A stretch of 64,000 bases of DNA from Musa acuminata AAA Group. Its lineage: Eukaryota; Streptophyta; Magnoliopsida; Zingiberales; Musaceae. The position numbers and the translations under genes are program-made. Positions 30,815 to 43,374 of the stretch are shown piece by piece; the first letter of the stretch is position 1, and each line of letters opens with the position of its first letter. The stretch is taken from positions 11,671,001-11,735,000 of the forward strand of contig NC_088342.1 in NCBI RefSeq assembly GCF_036884655.1, read 5' to 3'. Under the pieces are notes generated by a model. That model did no database searches and was not told the origin of the DNA. It worked only from the letters and a program-made list of their open reading frames with translations.

Positions 30815-32478
30815 TGTTAGGAAACGAGTCGGCACTAAGAGCGGGGGTGAATTAGTACGGCTGTAAAATTACGTCGGTTCAAAAAACCTTCTTACGATAA
30901 AAATCGATTTCGACGAAAACCGTTTCGGAGAGAGGTTAACTTTAAAGATAACTTGAAAGCATATGACATAGTGGATGTAAAGCGAGTTAAGAGGTTTACA
31001 ATAAAGTAAATTGCTCAAATATAGAAATGCAAACCAGAGAAGAACATACTAATTTTATAGTGGTTCGGTCATCGTGACCTACATCCACTTTGCCGATTCC
31101 TCTTCCGTCGAGGCCACTGGCATCCACTATTGATCTTCCTTTATAGGCAAAGATCAACCTCCTTCTTATAGCTCTTTCTCCTTTAACTGGGTTTAGGAGA
31201 TAACCCTTACACTCCCACTCACTCCTCTCTCAAACTATTCTAAAACTTAGAACTTTGAGAGGAGTTTCACACGAGATTACAACAGAGTTTCTTTTCTTTT
31301 TACTCTAAATACTTGTATATTTTAACTAGGGATGAGAGGGGTATTTATAGGCCTCAAGTTGATTTAAACTTGGAGCCTAAACATATCTCATCCTGGGTTT
31401 CTTGGGTTCAGGCGATACCACTACTAGTGCCAGTCTAACACTAACACTACACTGGGCGGTACCATCGCCTAGCACCGGGCCACTGGGCGGTACCACTGCC
31501 TGAAACCCTGCCAGGTGCGGTACCACCGCCCAGACTAACGATACCACTGTATGACATAGTCTCGAAGACTATGCCACGATGGTGCCACTTCTTGGGTCAC
31601 TGTTTGGGCCTTTCATTGGGCCCAACATAGTCCTTACATGGGCCCAACTGGCTCATAATTGGGTTGGCCCAAATCTAATCTCAATTATGCGCTAACTACA
31701 AAATTTAAGGTATACTTAAGCTAAATAAGTCCCTAGGTCTTGGTTTCTTCCGGCGAGCTTCCAGCGATCTTCCGACAAACTTTCGATTATCTCTCGATAA
31801 TGTTCTAGCGGACTCCCGGCAAGCTCCTGGACTTCACAACGATCTTCTTAGCGAGTTCCGACGAGCTTCTCTAGTAAGTTTCGAGACTTCTTGGTTGGTT
31901 CCTATAGAACTTCCAACAAACATCCGGACTTCCGACGAACGTCCGGACTTCCGACGAACGTCCGGACTTCCGACGAACGTCCGGACTTCCGACGAACTCT
32001 CGAACTTCCAATGAAATCACGTTCTTGACTCTGGGACTTCATTTTGCTCTATGCCTTATTATCGTAGTTAATCCTGCATATGTAAAAACACACTTCGATC
32101 TAGACAATTATTACTAAGCTTGAATCATTTTTCTGGCATGTTATTGGTCCATCGATGCTTTGTTCGATTCTTCAGCGCATCGTCCTCTCTTACGGCATAT
32201 TACCCAATCAGCTAGTTGACTCCGCAACTCCGATATTCTTAGCACAATATATGCTCTTCTTGGCCCGATGCCCGAATCCATGGCCCGAAGCCTTCTGTCG
32301 ATACGTCGACCAATCCTTTGGCTAGACATCCAATCTTCTAACATGTTCCACCGACCCAACATGATTCTTCTTGCTTTAATTATCTCATCTTGATCGAAGC
32401 ATCCTGCGTCACTCAAAACACAGATCAAATCATAAACACTTATCAATTGGTTTCATCATCAAAATACGAGATTCACCA
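30815..32478 (-). repeat. 3' LTR of element H
   Basis: 1664 bp, TGTTAGGAAACGAG to GAGATTCACCA. It contains the 19-bp tandem array at 31924-31998 and the inverted-orientation GGTACCACCGCC palindromes near 31440-31560. Confidence 0.9.
31924..31998. repeat. Four tandem copies of CCGGACTTCCGACGAACGT
   Basis: Three perfect 19-bp units and a fourth that diverges at its end. A single unit stands at the matching place in other LTRs (for example near 40185, 50570 and 57530), so it expanded locally here. Confidence 0.95.
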
Positions 32479-35039
32479 ATCTCCCCCATTTTGATGATGA
32501 CAACCAATTGATAATGGAGTTAACCTTAACTCATCCTATTAATATGTCATATTGATAGTACCTTGAATTCAAGCTGAATTCAAGTAATTAAAAATTTCAT
32601 CATAAATATTTGTAGCACGTCATCATGCATAATATGATCATACTTCTCCCCCTTTGTCATCAACAAAAAGGAGAAGTTCCAACTATCAAGTGTTTGTGAT
32701 ATAAGTTCAAATCATTGCATGAAAAACATAATATCAAGTTTTATCATTATGCAATTTGTAAGTTAGAAAATTTAGCAAGTGTTACATCATGCGAGCTATC
32801 AAGTTTTAGATATGCAAGGTAATAAGATAGCAAGTTTATAACATACAAGCTAGCAAAAATTTCGAAAGCAAATGCAAGATAGCTTTCTTGTTGAAGTGTG
32901 TAAGCTAGCGATTCTTGCTTCATATTGCAATGTGCAAGTTGCAAGTTTTGCTTCTTGAGATTGGCAAGATAGTGATGTTCAAGATAGCAAGCTTTTTCTT
33001 CTCTTTTGAGAAGTACTATTTTTGCTTCCTTTGCAAAGTGCAAGCTAGCAAAATGCAAGATAACAAGCTAGCAAGAGACAATGTTTTACATGAAGCAAGC
33101 TATATGAAGTATGTTTGCATCTTCTCTTTAGATGTGGAAGTAATCAAGCAAGTTTTTGCATCTTCTTGACTTGTGCAAGCTAGCTAGTAAGCTAGCTATC
33201 TCCCCCTTTATCATATTGTCAAAAAGAAGGAAATAATACAATTTTGTATCTCTTTTTCCCTTTACAATAATTTTCAAATCATGACAAATGATGAATAATC
33301 AAAGATGAAAAATCAAGTTATGAATGTCAAAATAATTTTTCATCATGAATATTTTATCATTGCATGCATCATTATTATAAGTTGAAGTATAGCATGCATA
33401 ATACCAAATTATCATGTTTATTTCCAAAATATAAAATGTATGATACCAAATCATTACATCAATATTTCAATCATAAAAAATGAAAGATCAAGTCTAAAAT
33501 TCAAGAGATCAAGATCATAATCCGAATAATGTATAAGAGGAATTTATGCATTTGGAAGATCTAACATATCTAAGTTTATCATTTAAGCTAGCAAATTTGG
33601 TTCTCTTTAAGATGCTAGCTATTTTCTTTCCCCCTTTTTGTCATTGTAAACAAGAAACAAGAAGTAGAGTGGAAGAATATAATTTTCACATCATGATGAT
33701 ATCAATTTATCAAATTATATCCTACCATGCATGATCATAGCTTCTCATTTGTATGTATCAAAATAAATTTATGAGTATTTCATGCATAGTTTCATATCAT
33801 CACATGAAAAAGATCAAGAGAATTTTGGTGTTAATTTCATATAATTCCAAGAAATCAAGAGACACCATGATTCATTTTAACAAATATCCTCTTAAATAAA
33901 TAATGAGAGGAATTCTTAGGAGATCATGATATAGATAAAATTCATCCAATCTTGTAGGAGAACAAGATAATAATTCATGCATATAAAATCTCTCAATTAA
34001 TTATGAATCATAAAAATTATAGTTCCGAAAAATCATGATTCATTTAGGAAAATTTTCTCTTTAGTAAACGACAATAAGAAATATAGCAATGATACCAATC
34101 ATGATTCATTTGGACGGTAGATGGCAAAAAAAAACATTGAGGATAAAAGATCTCAATTTATATAGAGAAAATATCAAGTTATAAATCTCAAAAAATCAAG
34201 ATGAAGCTCATTCAAATTCAAATAATCAAATCAAAATTATTTTCAAGAGATTCATAAAAAGATGATCAAATAGATTCATCAAAATCAATAAGATAGAGAA
34301 AAAGAAATTTCAAGAAAAATACTTTTCTCTATTTAGTTGTTTCAATTCATGTGATTTATTTCATTTATGTCAAATAAAAATATGCATCAATGTTTAAAAA
34401 CCGAAAAAGCCACTTTCATTACCGTAAAAATCGATAATCCATAAATCTCAAGAATCATCATGCATAATTTCGAAATTTATTAAGCATGATCATTATGTAT
34501 GATATCAAAACATGGTTTCAAAATATTTAATATTTTCATTATATAATTACATCATTATGTATCATCGAAATTGATTTCATCAAACATAAAGCATTTTCCA
34601 TCAAGATCATTTTGTTTATTGTAGTCATGCATTTTTCTTTTTAGGTGAATCTAACTTTTCATACTTAGTTTTCCATACAAAAGCCATGCATCATCATTAA
34701 GCATGATATCAAACCTCTTAATATTTTTATTAAGACATCAAAGATGGTTTCAATCAAAATCGAAAATCATTAAGATACACATTATTTCTTTTTTAAAACC
34801 ATACATACTATCATCATTAGATTTAAATCTAATATTTTATTACTTTAATATAAAATATGTAATTTTTATTATCATTTTCAAAATTACTAGCATGATCATA
34901 ATTTTTATATTTTGATATCATTTTTAAACATGTAATTTTTAAGAAAAATAATTATTCTAAACTAAATTAAAAATAACTCATGAAAAGCATCATGTAATTT
35001 TGAAATAAATTAAATGAGTTTTGATTACCTCTTCATCGA
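32479..35039 (-). other. Non-coding interior of element H
   Basis: AT-rich, no gene. Polypurine tracts (on the minus strand) lie at 32479-32490, 32644-32662, 33198-33210 and 33627-33645, several within the Sirevirus-type context TTGATGACAAAGGGGGAGA. 32755-33205 is dense in GCAAGCTAGCAA-like words. The stretch 33650-35040 is nearly free of long ORFs. Confidence 0.75.
32755..33205. repeat. Low-complexity domain rich in GCAAG/CTAGC words
   Basis: About 25 occurrences of GCAAG, AGCAAG or GCTAGC within 450 bp, without a fixed period. Neighbouring AT-rich sequence lacks them. Confidence 0.75.
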
Positions 35040-35934
35040 AAGCCGTTAAGGCGTAGTTTGCCTCCTCGCCTTTGTTGATTTTCTCCTTATCTTTATATGA
35101 GTTTGATTCATCCCAAAGTGCTTCCCTCTTCTTACGTTCATAGCAAGTAGCTGCATTCTTTTTGTTCTTTAATTTTTATTTTATGAACTTTTTAAAATTC
35201 ATAGTGAGGAGTTCAAGTTCATCATCACTTGAGCATATGCTCAAGTGGTCTTCGATTGTTCTAAGTCCGAAATCCTTCCTGTACTTTGGAAGGTGGTTCT
35301 CAAGTTCTTCACGTGCATTGCACATCATTTCATAGGTCATTAGAGACTTGATAAGTTCTTCGATAAAAAAAGTATTTAAAATTTTTAATTATTGAATAAC
35401 CGTTATTTTTGAATCCCAATTTTTAGACAGCAATCATAAAATCTTATTAACGAGTTCAAAATTAGAAAAGTATTTGCCAAGAGCTTTCAAACCATTGACG
35501 ATATCCATAAAATGGGTGTACATGTCAACAATTGTTTCGCTCGGCTTTATTCGAAAAAGTTCAAAATCATACATTAAAAGATTTATTTTAGAAACTTTTA
35601 ATCTACTAGTGCCTTCGTGTATGGTTTCAAGAATGTGCCAAATATCGAAAGCCATTTCACACAAAGAAACCCGATTGAATTCATTTTTGTCTAAGGCGCA
35701 AAATAGAGCATTCATAGCTCTAGCATTTAGAGAAAACGTCTTCTTCTCTAAATCATTCCAATCATTCATTGGAAGAGAAGACATTTGAAATCTATTTTTG
35801 ACCATATTCCATAAATTTAAATCAATAGAAAGCAAGAAAACTCTCATTTGAGTTTTCCAATAAATGTAGTCTGTCCCATTGAAAAAGGGAGGATGAATGA
35901 GAGAAAGTCCCTCTTGAAAGCCAAAAAGAGCCAT
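35040..35934 (-). pseudogene. Gag of element H, zinc knuckle lost
   Basis: Starts MALFGFQEGLSLIHPPFFNG at 35934 and runs open for 166 codons through YWKTQMRVFLLSID, FDIWHILETIHEGTSRLKVS and KPSETIVDMYTHFMDIVNGL. A stop follows at 35434. Remnants of the second half continue to about 35040. Where E and F have the CCHC knuckle, H reads CYERKKREALWDESNS, so the knuckle is deleted. No protein-coding match follows. Confidence 0.85.
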
Positions 35935-35970
35935 TTCTCTTGGGTGTTAAACCAAATGAGAAATAACGAG

Positions 35971-35984
35971 GCTCTAATACCAAC
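35971..35984 (-). promoter_or_regulatory. Primer binding site of element H
   Basis: Minus strand reads GTTGGTATTAGAGC, adjoining the 5' LTR. One transition from the consensus. Confidence 0.8.
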
Positions 35985-36970
35985 TATTAGGAAAAGAGTC
36001 GATACTAGGGGGAGGGGTGGGGGTGAATTGGTGCAGCGGTAAATTATGTTGGTTCAAAAAACCTTCTTACGATAAAAACTGATTTCGACGAAATCTGTTT
36101 CGGAGAGAGGTTAACTTGAAAGCGTTTTCGTAAAGATAGCTTGAAAGCATACGGAAGATGCATAGTGGATGTAAAGCAATTTAAGAGGTTTGTAGTAAAG
36201 TAATTTACTTAAATATAGAAATGCAAACTAGAGAAGAACACGTCGATTTTATAGTGGTTCGGGTGTCGTGATTTGCATCCACTCCGCCGATTCCTCTTCC
36301 GTTGAAGCCACCAGCATCCACTATCGATCTTCCTTTATAGGTGAAGATCAACCTCCTTCTTATAGCTCTTTCACCTTTTACCAGGTTTAGGAGATAACCC
36401 TTACACCCCCACTCACTCCTCTCTCATACTATTCTAATACTTAGAACTTTGAGAGGAGTTTCACACAAGATTACAACAGAGTTTCTTTCCTTTTTACTCT
36501 CAATACTTGTATATTTTAACCAGGGATGAGAGGGGTATTTATGGGCCTCAAGTTGATTCAAACTTGGAGCCTAAAAATATCTCATCTTGGGTTTCCTAGG
36601 TTCGGGAGCTACCACCACCAGTGTCAGTCTGACACTAACACTACACTGGGTGGTACCACTGCTTGACACAGTCTCAAAGATTGTGCCATAATGGTGCTAC
36701 TTCTTGGGTCACTATTTGGGCCTTTCATTGGGCCCAACACAGTCCTTATATGGGCCTAACTGGCTCATAATTGGGTTGACCTAAATCCAATCCTAATTAC
36801 ATGCTAACTATGAAATCTAAGGTGTACTTAAGTTAAACAAGTCCCTAGGTCTTGGTTTCTTCCGGCGAGCTTCCGATGATCTTCCAGTGAACTTCCAATG
36901 ATCTCTCGGCAATGTTTCAGCGGAGTCCCGACAAGCTCCTCGACTTCACGACGATCTTCTTGGTGAGTTC

Positions 36971-39900
36971 TGTAACATCCCTCATTTCTGAATTTTCGTA
37001 TAAGTTTCTATTTGTAATGTAAGTATCTATTTAAAATTTGATAAAAGAGCAAAAGTATGAATCTGAGAACTTATTTATAAGATTTGGGGGATTTGTTCAA
37101 AAACAAAAATCTGAGGACCTATTTGTAAACCCTGAGGACCTAATCGTAAATATAATAATACAAGGACTAAACTGTAAAATACACAAAATTACAAATTCCA
37201 CCATTTAAGCCTCTCTGCCTTCGTTCATAAAGAACCAAGGAAGGCAGCTACGTAGAAGAACAGGAGAAAGAAAGAAGGAAGAAGAGAAGAAAAAGGGGGA
37301 AGAAGAAGAAGAAAAAAATTTGGGGCTTTGAGGTTTCTTGCTCAAATCTTCTCATTTAGGGTCATAATTCTCAAAGGCAAGTGTTCTAATCCCATCCTAC
37401 AGAATTATTAGTCTTTGATCTCATATTTATTTTGAATTATTCGAAAGATTTCAACCTAGAACCTGATATTTCTCTTGTTAGATACAAAAATCATGGATCT
37501 GAAATTTTTCGGTAAACTGACCCCTATATATTGTTTCAGCCATAATTTTTAGCACCAAACATGGATTTAGGTAAGACTATGTTTATTTGAAAGTAGACTC
37601 TTATACCTTCCTTTTGACACTGATTTTGAAAATTTTAGACTCCGAATACTTACCCAAACGTCTGTTTCAATTGAGCTTATGGATGCTGCAAAATAGGGAT
37701 CAAAATTTCTGACCTTTGATACTAAAATGCCTATAAGTTCCTGTTGGGAATTTTGATTTGTACCAAACTGATTTCATTTGAAACTAGACTTGTAAACCTT
37801 TCTTTTGATATATAGATTGAAAATTTTGGAATTCAAATGCCTATTTTGCTATCTATTGATTCCGCCCTATGGATTATGCAAAACAGTGATTTAGTTTTTG
37901 ACCTTCGGTCACTAAATCAATGGTAACTCCTTGTTGGAAACCTTGATTCATATGAAACTTATTTCATCAGAAAATAGATTGATTTATCTTTTGACAATAG
38001 TTTTCTTAAGGGTATTGGAGCATAATTGATAATCTGAAGTATTTGTTCAATGTGCCTCTTGAATCCTGACAGAAATCGAGCTTTGGTCGATTTCGCGTAT
38101 TCTGTTTCATTCATTTGGAAATAGATTCCATTCAGTCCCCTTCGCTCAATTGAGGCTTATGTTAGTGCTTGACTTCTGGTTTGCTCTTGCCTATAAATTA
38201 TTTACATTCTTGAAACATTTTTGTGTAACGTTTATGCTATATCGCATTGACACATATAGGCACATGTATATCATATTGTTCCGTATTTGCTTTCGATATG
38301 TGCCTATTCTAGTTTCATTCCTTTGGATATTGAATTCATCTAACCTTCTATTTGAATTGAGCTACATATGATTGCTTGGAATCCTGGTATACTCTTGCTT
38401 TCATTTCATTCCAAATCTGAATACATTTGTGAGAGATTGTTGCTTGCATCGTATTGACTCGTAAAGGCACATGTACGTTTTGTTGTTCCGCGTGTGCTTC
38501 CGATATATGCTATTCATTGTTCATACTATCCTTTTATACTCTGGTGTTTGTGGGATATTGTGAACCTTCGCCAGAAATGGTGAAGGGAGTTATGCATAGA
38601 GCCTGAGATGCTCTGCCGGCCCCCTCTGACTTCACCTAGACGTGGGTGGATGGAGCTCCCAGACGTGGGAGACCTCCCAGACGTGGGAGACTTCTGTTTG
38701 GTGGTCATTCAGAAATGGATGAATCACATTCTGTCTGTGGTCCCACTACACCTTCTGTATGTTTGATATGATATCCAGAGCTTTGGTTGTGTTTCTGTAC
38801 ATGCTTTGGATAAGAATGATATGAATGCAACATCAACTACGACGTTTGAGCTTCTGTTGGGTATTTGTTATTGATATGTTTCGAAATATTTCATTTGTTA
38901 TTGATATGCTCCGAAACATTTCATACCCCATTGATATGCTCCGAAAGGTTTCATCTATTATTGTTACGCTTCGAAATGTTTCATTTCATTGATATGCTCC
39001 GGAACATTTCATACGCCATTGATATGCTCCGAAATGCTTCATCTGCTACTGTCTCAAATTATTGTTCACAATACCCTTTTGTACTCTAGTGTTTGTGGGA
39101 TTATTTGGACCTTTGCTAGAAATGGTAAAGGATATGTGCTTAGAGCCTGCGATGCTCTAGATTATGTTTGGTGGTCATTCAGAAATGGATGGACCATATT
39201 ATGTTTGAAATCCCACTTCACATTCTATTTGTTTCATCTGTTATTGTTACGCTTCGAAATGTTCCATATGTCATTGATATACTCCGGAAAATTTCATACG
39301 CTATTGATATGCTTTAATTACTCTGTGTTCCATTTGCTATGACCTGATATGTTCTGAAATGTCCTATTTACCATTGATATGCTCCGGAACATCTCGTACG
39401 CTTTTGATATGCTCCAATTACTCTGTGCTCTATTTGTTATGAACCAAATATGTTCTGAATGACATGACATATATGATTTTATATCTAATGAGATGGTACC
39501 CTTGAGAAATCTTGTATTTTGCCTTGCATTATGATACCCTACTTGTTTGAAATCGTTCCTTTTGTTCTGAATATGCTTTGTCACTTGCTGAGCTGTTTTT
39601 AGCTCACTCCGTTGTTATATAAATCTTTCAAGTCAGCTTGTCACTCTCTGAGATGTTTGAATTGGGCTGAGGCAGTGGATAGCTATTCAGAATTATAGGC
39701 AAGCCTTGTTGGTTATTATGTTATTGTTGTATAAGCATATTTTGTATATAATGAAATGTTGTCAATAAATCGAAATGGATATACCTTGTAAAAGTGTTAG
39801 AAGATCTCTCTTATTTGGAATTTCAGAATGTTAAGTCTAGTTTACGATGATATGAACTTGTGGTAAATGGTTGGAGTTATGATTGTATAAATTACATAGC

Positions 39901-40118
39901 TTGTGGATTTATAAATATTGTTCATGTTTGTTAAGTTGGCTTGGATTGCCATAAATATAAATTATCGAGTGATGTGATATATGATTATAAACTGCATAGG
40001 TTTTATAGATGTGAATTTGATAGAATATTTTTCAGTGTCCTCAAATGTTAGTTTGGATCCTGGATGGATTTGTGTTGATAAAATTTTTAATATTATCGAT
40101 ATTTTGAGGGGCGTGACA
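36971..40118. mobile_element. Solo LTR J, 3.1 kb, gypsy type
   Basis: 3148 bp with termini TGTAACATCCC and GGGGCGTGACA and a perfect 5-bp duplication AGTTC (36966-36970 and 40119-40123). No primer site, polypurine tract or coding sequence is present, so it is a solo LTR or a non-coding element. The CCC/GGG-type extended ends recall long LTRs of Ty3/gypsy elements. It contains several families of internal repeats: an AG-rich block at 37245-37330, three degenerate copies of about 190 bp at 37480-38010, a repeated segment at 38535-38735 and 39080-39220, and an array at 38860-39420. Confidence 0.85.
38860..39420. repeat. Array of about 30-bp units ATTGATATGCTCCGAAAC-ATTTCATACGCC
   Basis: About twelve imperfect units of TTGATATGCTCCGRAA plus YATTTCATACGCCA, in two blocks separated by a copy of the 38535-type segment. 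This organisation suggests a higher-order duplication of about 545 bp. Confidence 0.88.
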
Positions 40119-41005
40119 AGTTCTGATGAGCTTCTCTAGCAAGCTTTGAGACTTCTCGACTGGTTCTTGTAGAACTTCCGATGAACGTCCGGACTTCTGA
40201 CGAACTCTTGAACTCCCAACGAAATCGTGTTCTTGACTCCGGGACTTCATTTTGCTTTATGCCTTGCTATCGTGGTCAATCCTGCATATGTAAAAACACA
40301 CTTTGATCTAGACAATTATTACTAAGCTTGAATCATGTTGTCCGGCATGTTATTGGTCCATCGACGCTTCGTCCGATTCTTCAGCGCATCGTCCTCTCTT
40401 GCGGCCTATTGCCCAATCGACCAGTTGACTCCGCAACTCCGATATCCTTGGCGCAATATCCGCTCTTCTTGGCCCAATGCTCGAATCCATGGCCCGAAGC
40501 CTTCTGTCGATATGTCAACCGATCCTTCGGCTAGACGTCCAATCTTCTAACATGTTCCACCGGCCCAACATGATTCTTCCTGCTTTAATTGTCTCATCTT
40601 GATCGAAGCATCCTATGTCACTCAAAACACAGATCAAATCATAAATACTTATCAATTGGTTTCATCATCAAAATACGAGATTCAACAAGGTGAAGACCAA
40701 ACACCTCTTTACAACGCTTTCTCCTTTTCCCAGGTTTAGGAGATAACCCTTACAAGCCTCACTCCTCTTTCTTGGATGTTTACAAAGCTAAGAGAGGGCG
40801 AGGGGGACTTTTTCTAACTTTTACAACATTTAACACCTCAAAGATTCAAGAGTATGTTTAACACTTTCGTGCCCTTTCATGCAGAAAAAGGTGGGGTTTT
40901 TATAGGACCCAATGGCTTCAAAATTGGAGCCAAAATATGTCTCATCTCGGATTTTCGGGGTATTGGTGGTACCACCGCCATTATTGGGTGGTAACACCAC
41001 CTGAC

Positions 41006-42751
41006 TGTTGAATCTCGGATTTTGATGATGAAGTCAATTGTCATTTGTTATCTAATCTATATATTGAGATAAGTGTGCAGGATTAACTACGATGAAAGTA
41101 AGACATGCAGCAGGAGTTACGCCGGAGTCAAGACAACGATCACGTTGGGAGTTCGAGAGTTCGACGGAAGTTCGGACAGTCGTCGGAGGTTCTGCGGGAA
41201 CAAATCCGAGAAGTCCATAAGCTTGCCAAAGAAGCTCGTCGGAACTCGCCAAGTGAATCGTCGCAAGTCTAGGAGTTTGCCGGAAGTCCGCAGGAGCATC
41301 AATGAGGGTTCATCGGATGATCGACGGAAGTTCGTCGGAAGCTCGCCGGAAGAAGCGATTGACGCACCGGAGCAAGCTGCAGTAAATGTCTTAGGAAAAA
41401 TCATAGTTAGCACATTGATTAAGTTGGAAATGGGAGATGATCCCATTAACTTAATCTTGGGGCAATTGGGCCCCTGAAAAACCCAAATCGGGCCGAATGG
41501 ATCAACCCATTCGGACCCTGATTTCTACCAAGCGGTTGAACCGCCCAAGGCAGGAGGTTTCACCGCTTAGGCTCAGTCTCCGAGCGAGACTGGGAGGTGC
41601 AACCGCCCCAGCCAGGTGGTGGCACCGCTTGGGGCTCAGTCTCCGAGCGAGACTGGGCGGTGCAACCTCCCCTGACAGGAGGTGGCACCGCCTGAGCTCA
41701 GTCTTCGAGCTCTGCCAGGCGGTGCAACCGCCTCAGTCAGGAGGTGCAACCGCCTGAGCTTGGTCTTCGAGCTCTGTCAGGAGGTGCAACCGCCCCTGAC
41801 AAGAGGTAGCACCGCCTAGAGGCTCAATCTTCGACCTCTGCCAGGCGGTGCAACCGCTCCAGTCAGGAGGTGCAACCGCCTGATTCCGAAATTCCGGGAA
41901 TTAACAGTTTTGAGCTCCAAATTTGAACTGGGTTGGGGCCTATAAATACCCCACCCATTCAGCACTGAAAGGCAGCAACTTAACACCGAAATCTTGATTC
42001 TTTTCTGTGATTCTTAGAGCTCAAAATTGTTGTAAAGGCCAAAAGTTCTTCTCCCTTTGTTCTTCCAAGTTCTAAGCTGTAAAGAGATGAGAGAAAATTT
42101 CTGTAAAGGTTGTCTCCTAAGCCCGTCAAAAGGAGTAAAACTGTAAAAGGGTGGTTGGCCTTCGCCTATTGAAGAAAGGCCTCTAGTTGATGTCAGTGAC
42201 CTCGTCGGTGGAGGAAGCCAAAAGTGGAGTAGGTCAAGATTGACCGAACCACTCTAAATCTCGGTTTGCATTTACTTTGAGCATATTATCTTTACTGCAA
42301 ACCTCCTCTGAAGCTTACTGCTTTCTGCGCATATACGATCGGGTTTCAAGCCTTTCACTTTCCAAATCAGCGTTTAGACGTAAGTCTGCTTTTTCGTACG
42401 ATCATCATATTTCAGATTGCGTTTACATTTTGAGCTCTAACATAACTACAAACTGCCTTTATACTCTTGCTTAAACTGTATCTTGCCTAATCAAGTGATT
42501 TACGAATCAGCATTTAGACGTAAATCAGTTTCTTCGTACGAACGTTGTATTTCAATTTGCGCCTATATTCTGGTTTTCATCATAGCTGCAAACTGCCTTC
42601 ATAGATTGACTTTAACATCATCTTGCTTAGAATCGGCTTTCACACAGAAATCGTTTTTATCGTTCGAACGCAGTTTCGTTTTAATCACAGAAAGTTTTCC
42701 GCTGCATTAATTCATCCCCCCCCCCCCCTCTTAGTGCTCTTGATCCTAACA
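41006..42751 (+). mobile_element. Solo LTR K (Sirevirus, E family)
   Basis: 1746 bp, from TGTTGAATCTCGG to GATCCTAACA, close to the LTR of element E, with extra palindrome copies (41520-41885), TATAAATA near 41942 and a run of 13 C at 42716-42728. Flanked by CTGAC (41001-41005) and ATGAC (42752-42756), a target duplication with one mismatch. Inserted in the 3' LTR of D in opposite orientation. Confidence 0.9.
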
Positions 42752-43374
42752 ATGACACCTAACATTGGGTGGTACTACCGCTTGACATGGGCGATACCAC
42801 CGTTGGCAGTATTAACTGTCAATGATACCATCGCCCAGATAACTTGGGGCACTGCTTTCCAAGCGGTGCCATCGCCAGCCAAGAATTCAGGGGTTGAATG
42901 GGCTGCTTAATTCGGCCCAATTCAGCCCTGTTAAGGGCCAAGTTGGCCGCTAATTAGGTTAGTGGGATTATCTCTTAATCCTAACTTAATTTATGATCTA
43001 ACTATGATAATTAAGACTTAATCATAGCACTTTTTGTTCTGGTGCGTCAATTGCTCTTCCGGCGAGCTTCCGGCGAACATCCAACGAACTCTCGACAATG
43101 CTCCGGTGGACTCCCAGCATGCTCCTGGACTTTATGACAATCTTCTTGGCGAGTTCCGACGAGCTTCTTTGGCAAGCTCTTGGACTTCTCGATTGGTTCC
43201 GGCAGAACTTCCGACGAACTCTTTAACTCCCAACGAGATCTCGATCTTGACTCCGGCACAACACTTGCTTTATGTCTTACTACTATCGTAGTTAATCCTG
43301 CACACTTTTCTCAACATATAGATTAGATCAAATAATTTACAATTGACTTCATCATCAAAATCTGAGATTCAACA

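Larger units (their letters stand above)
30815..40687 (-). mobile_element. Element H: gag-only Sirevirus, carrying solo LTR J
   Basis: The 3' LTR is 30815-32478, the interior 32479-35984, and the 5' LTR 35985-40687 (with J inside). The perfect duplication AGGTG lies at 30810-30814 and 40688-40692. The interior is only 3.5 kb. Gag occupies its right end, and the remaining 2.5 kb is AT-rich and non-coding, with polypurine tracts. No pol motif was found. Together with E this is a second pol-less Sirevirus, of a different LTR subfamily. Confidence 0.88.
35985..40687 (-). repeat. 5' LTR of element H, interrupted by J
   Basis: Pieces 35985-36970 and 40119-40687, about 1.56 kb together, matching the 3' LTR. 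Starts TATTAGGAAAAGAG and ends GATTCAACA. Confidence 0.9.
30495..43374 (-). repeat. 3' LTR of element D in three pieces
   Basis: Pieces 30495-30814, 40688-41005 and 42757-43374 together give about 1.25 kb, matching the 5' LTR at 49425-50740. The gaps are element H and solo LTR K. Ends are TGTTATGATC and GAGATTCAACA. Confidence 0.9.

Noticed and set aside
31924..31998. Regular repeats as a CRISPR-like array
   Set aside because: Units are contiguous 19-mers without spacers, inside a plant retrotransposon LTR.
38150..39342. Frames of 70-117 codons in solo LTR J
   Set aside because: They follow the tandem repeats (repeated MLRN and SEMFH-type words) and have no independent support.
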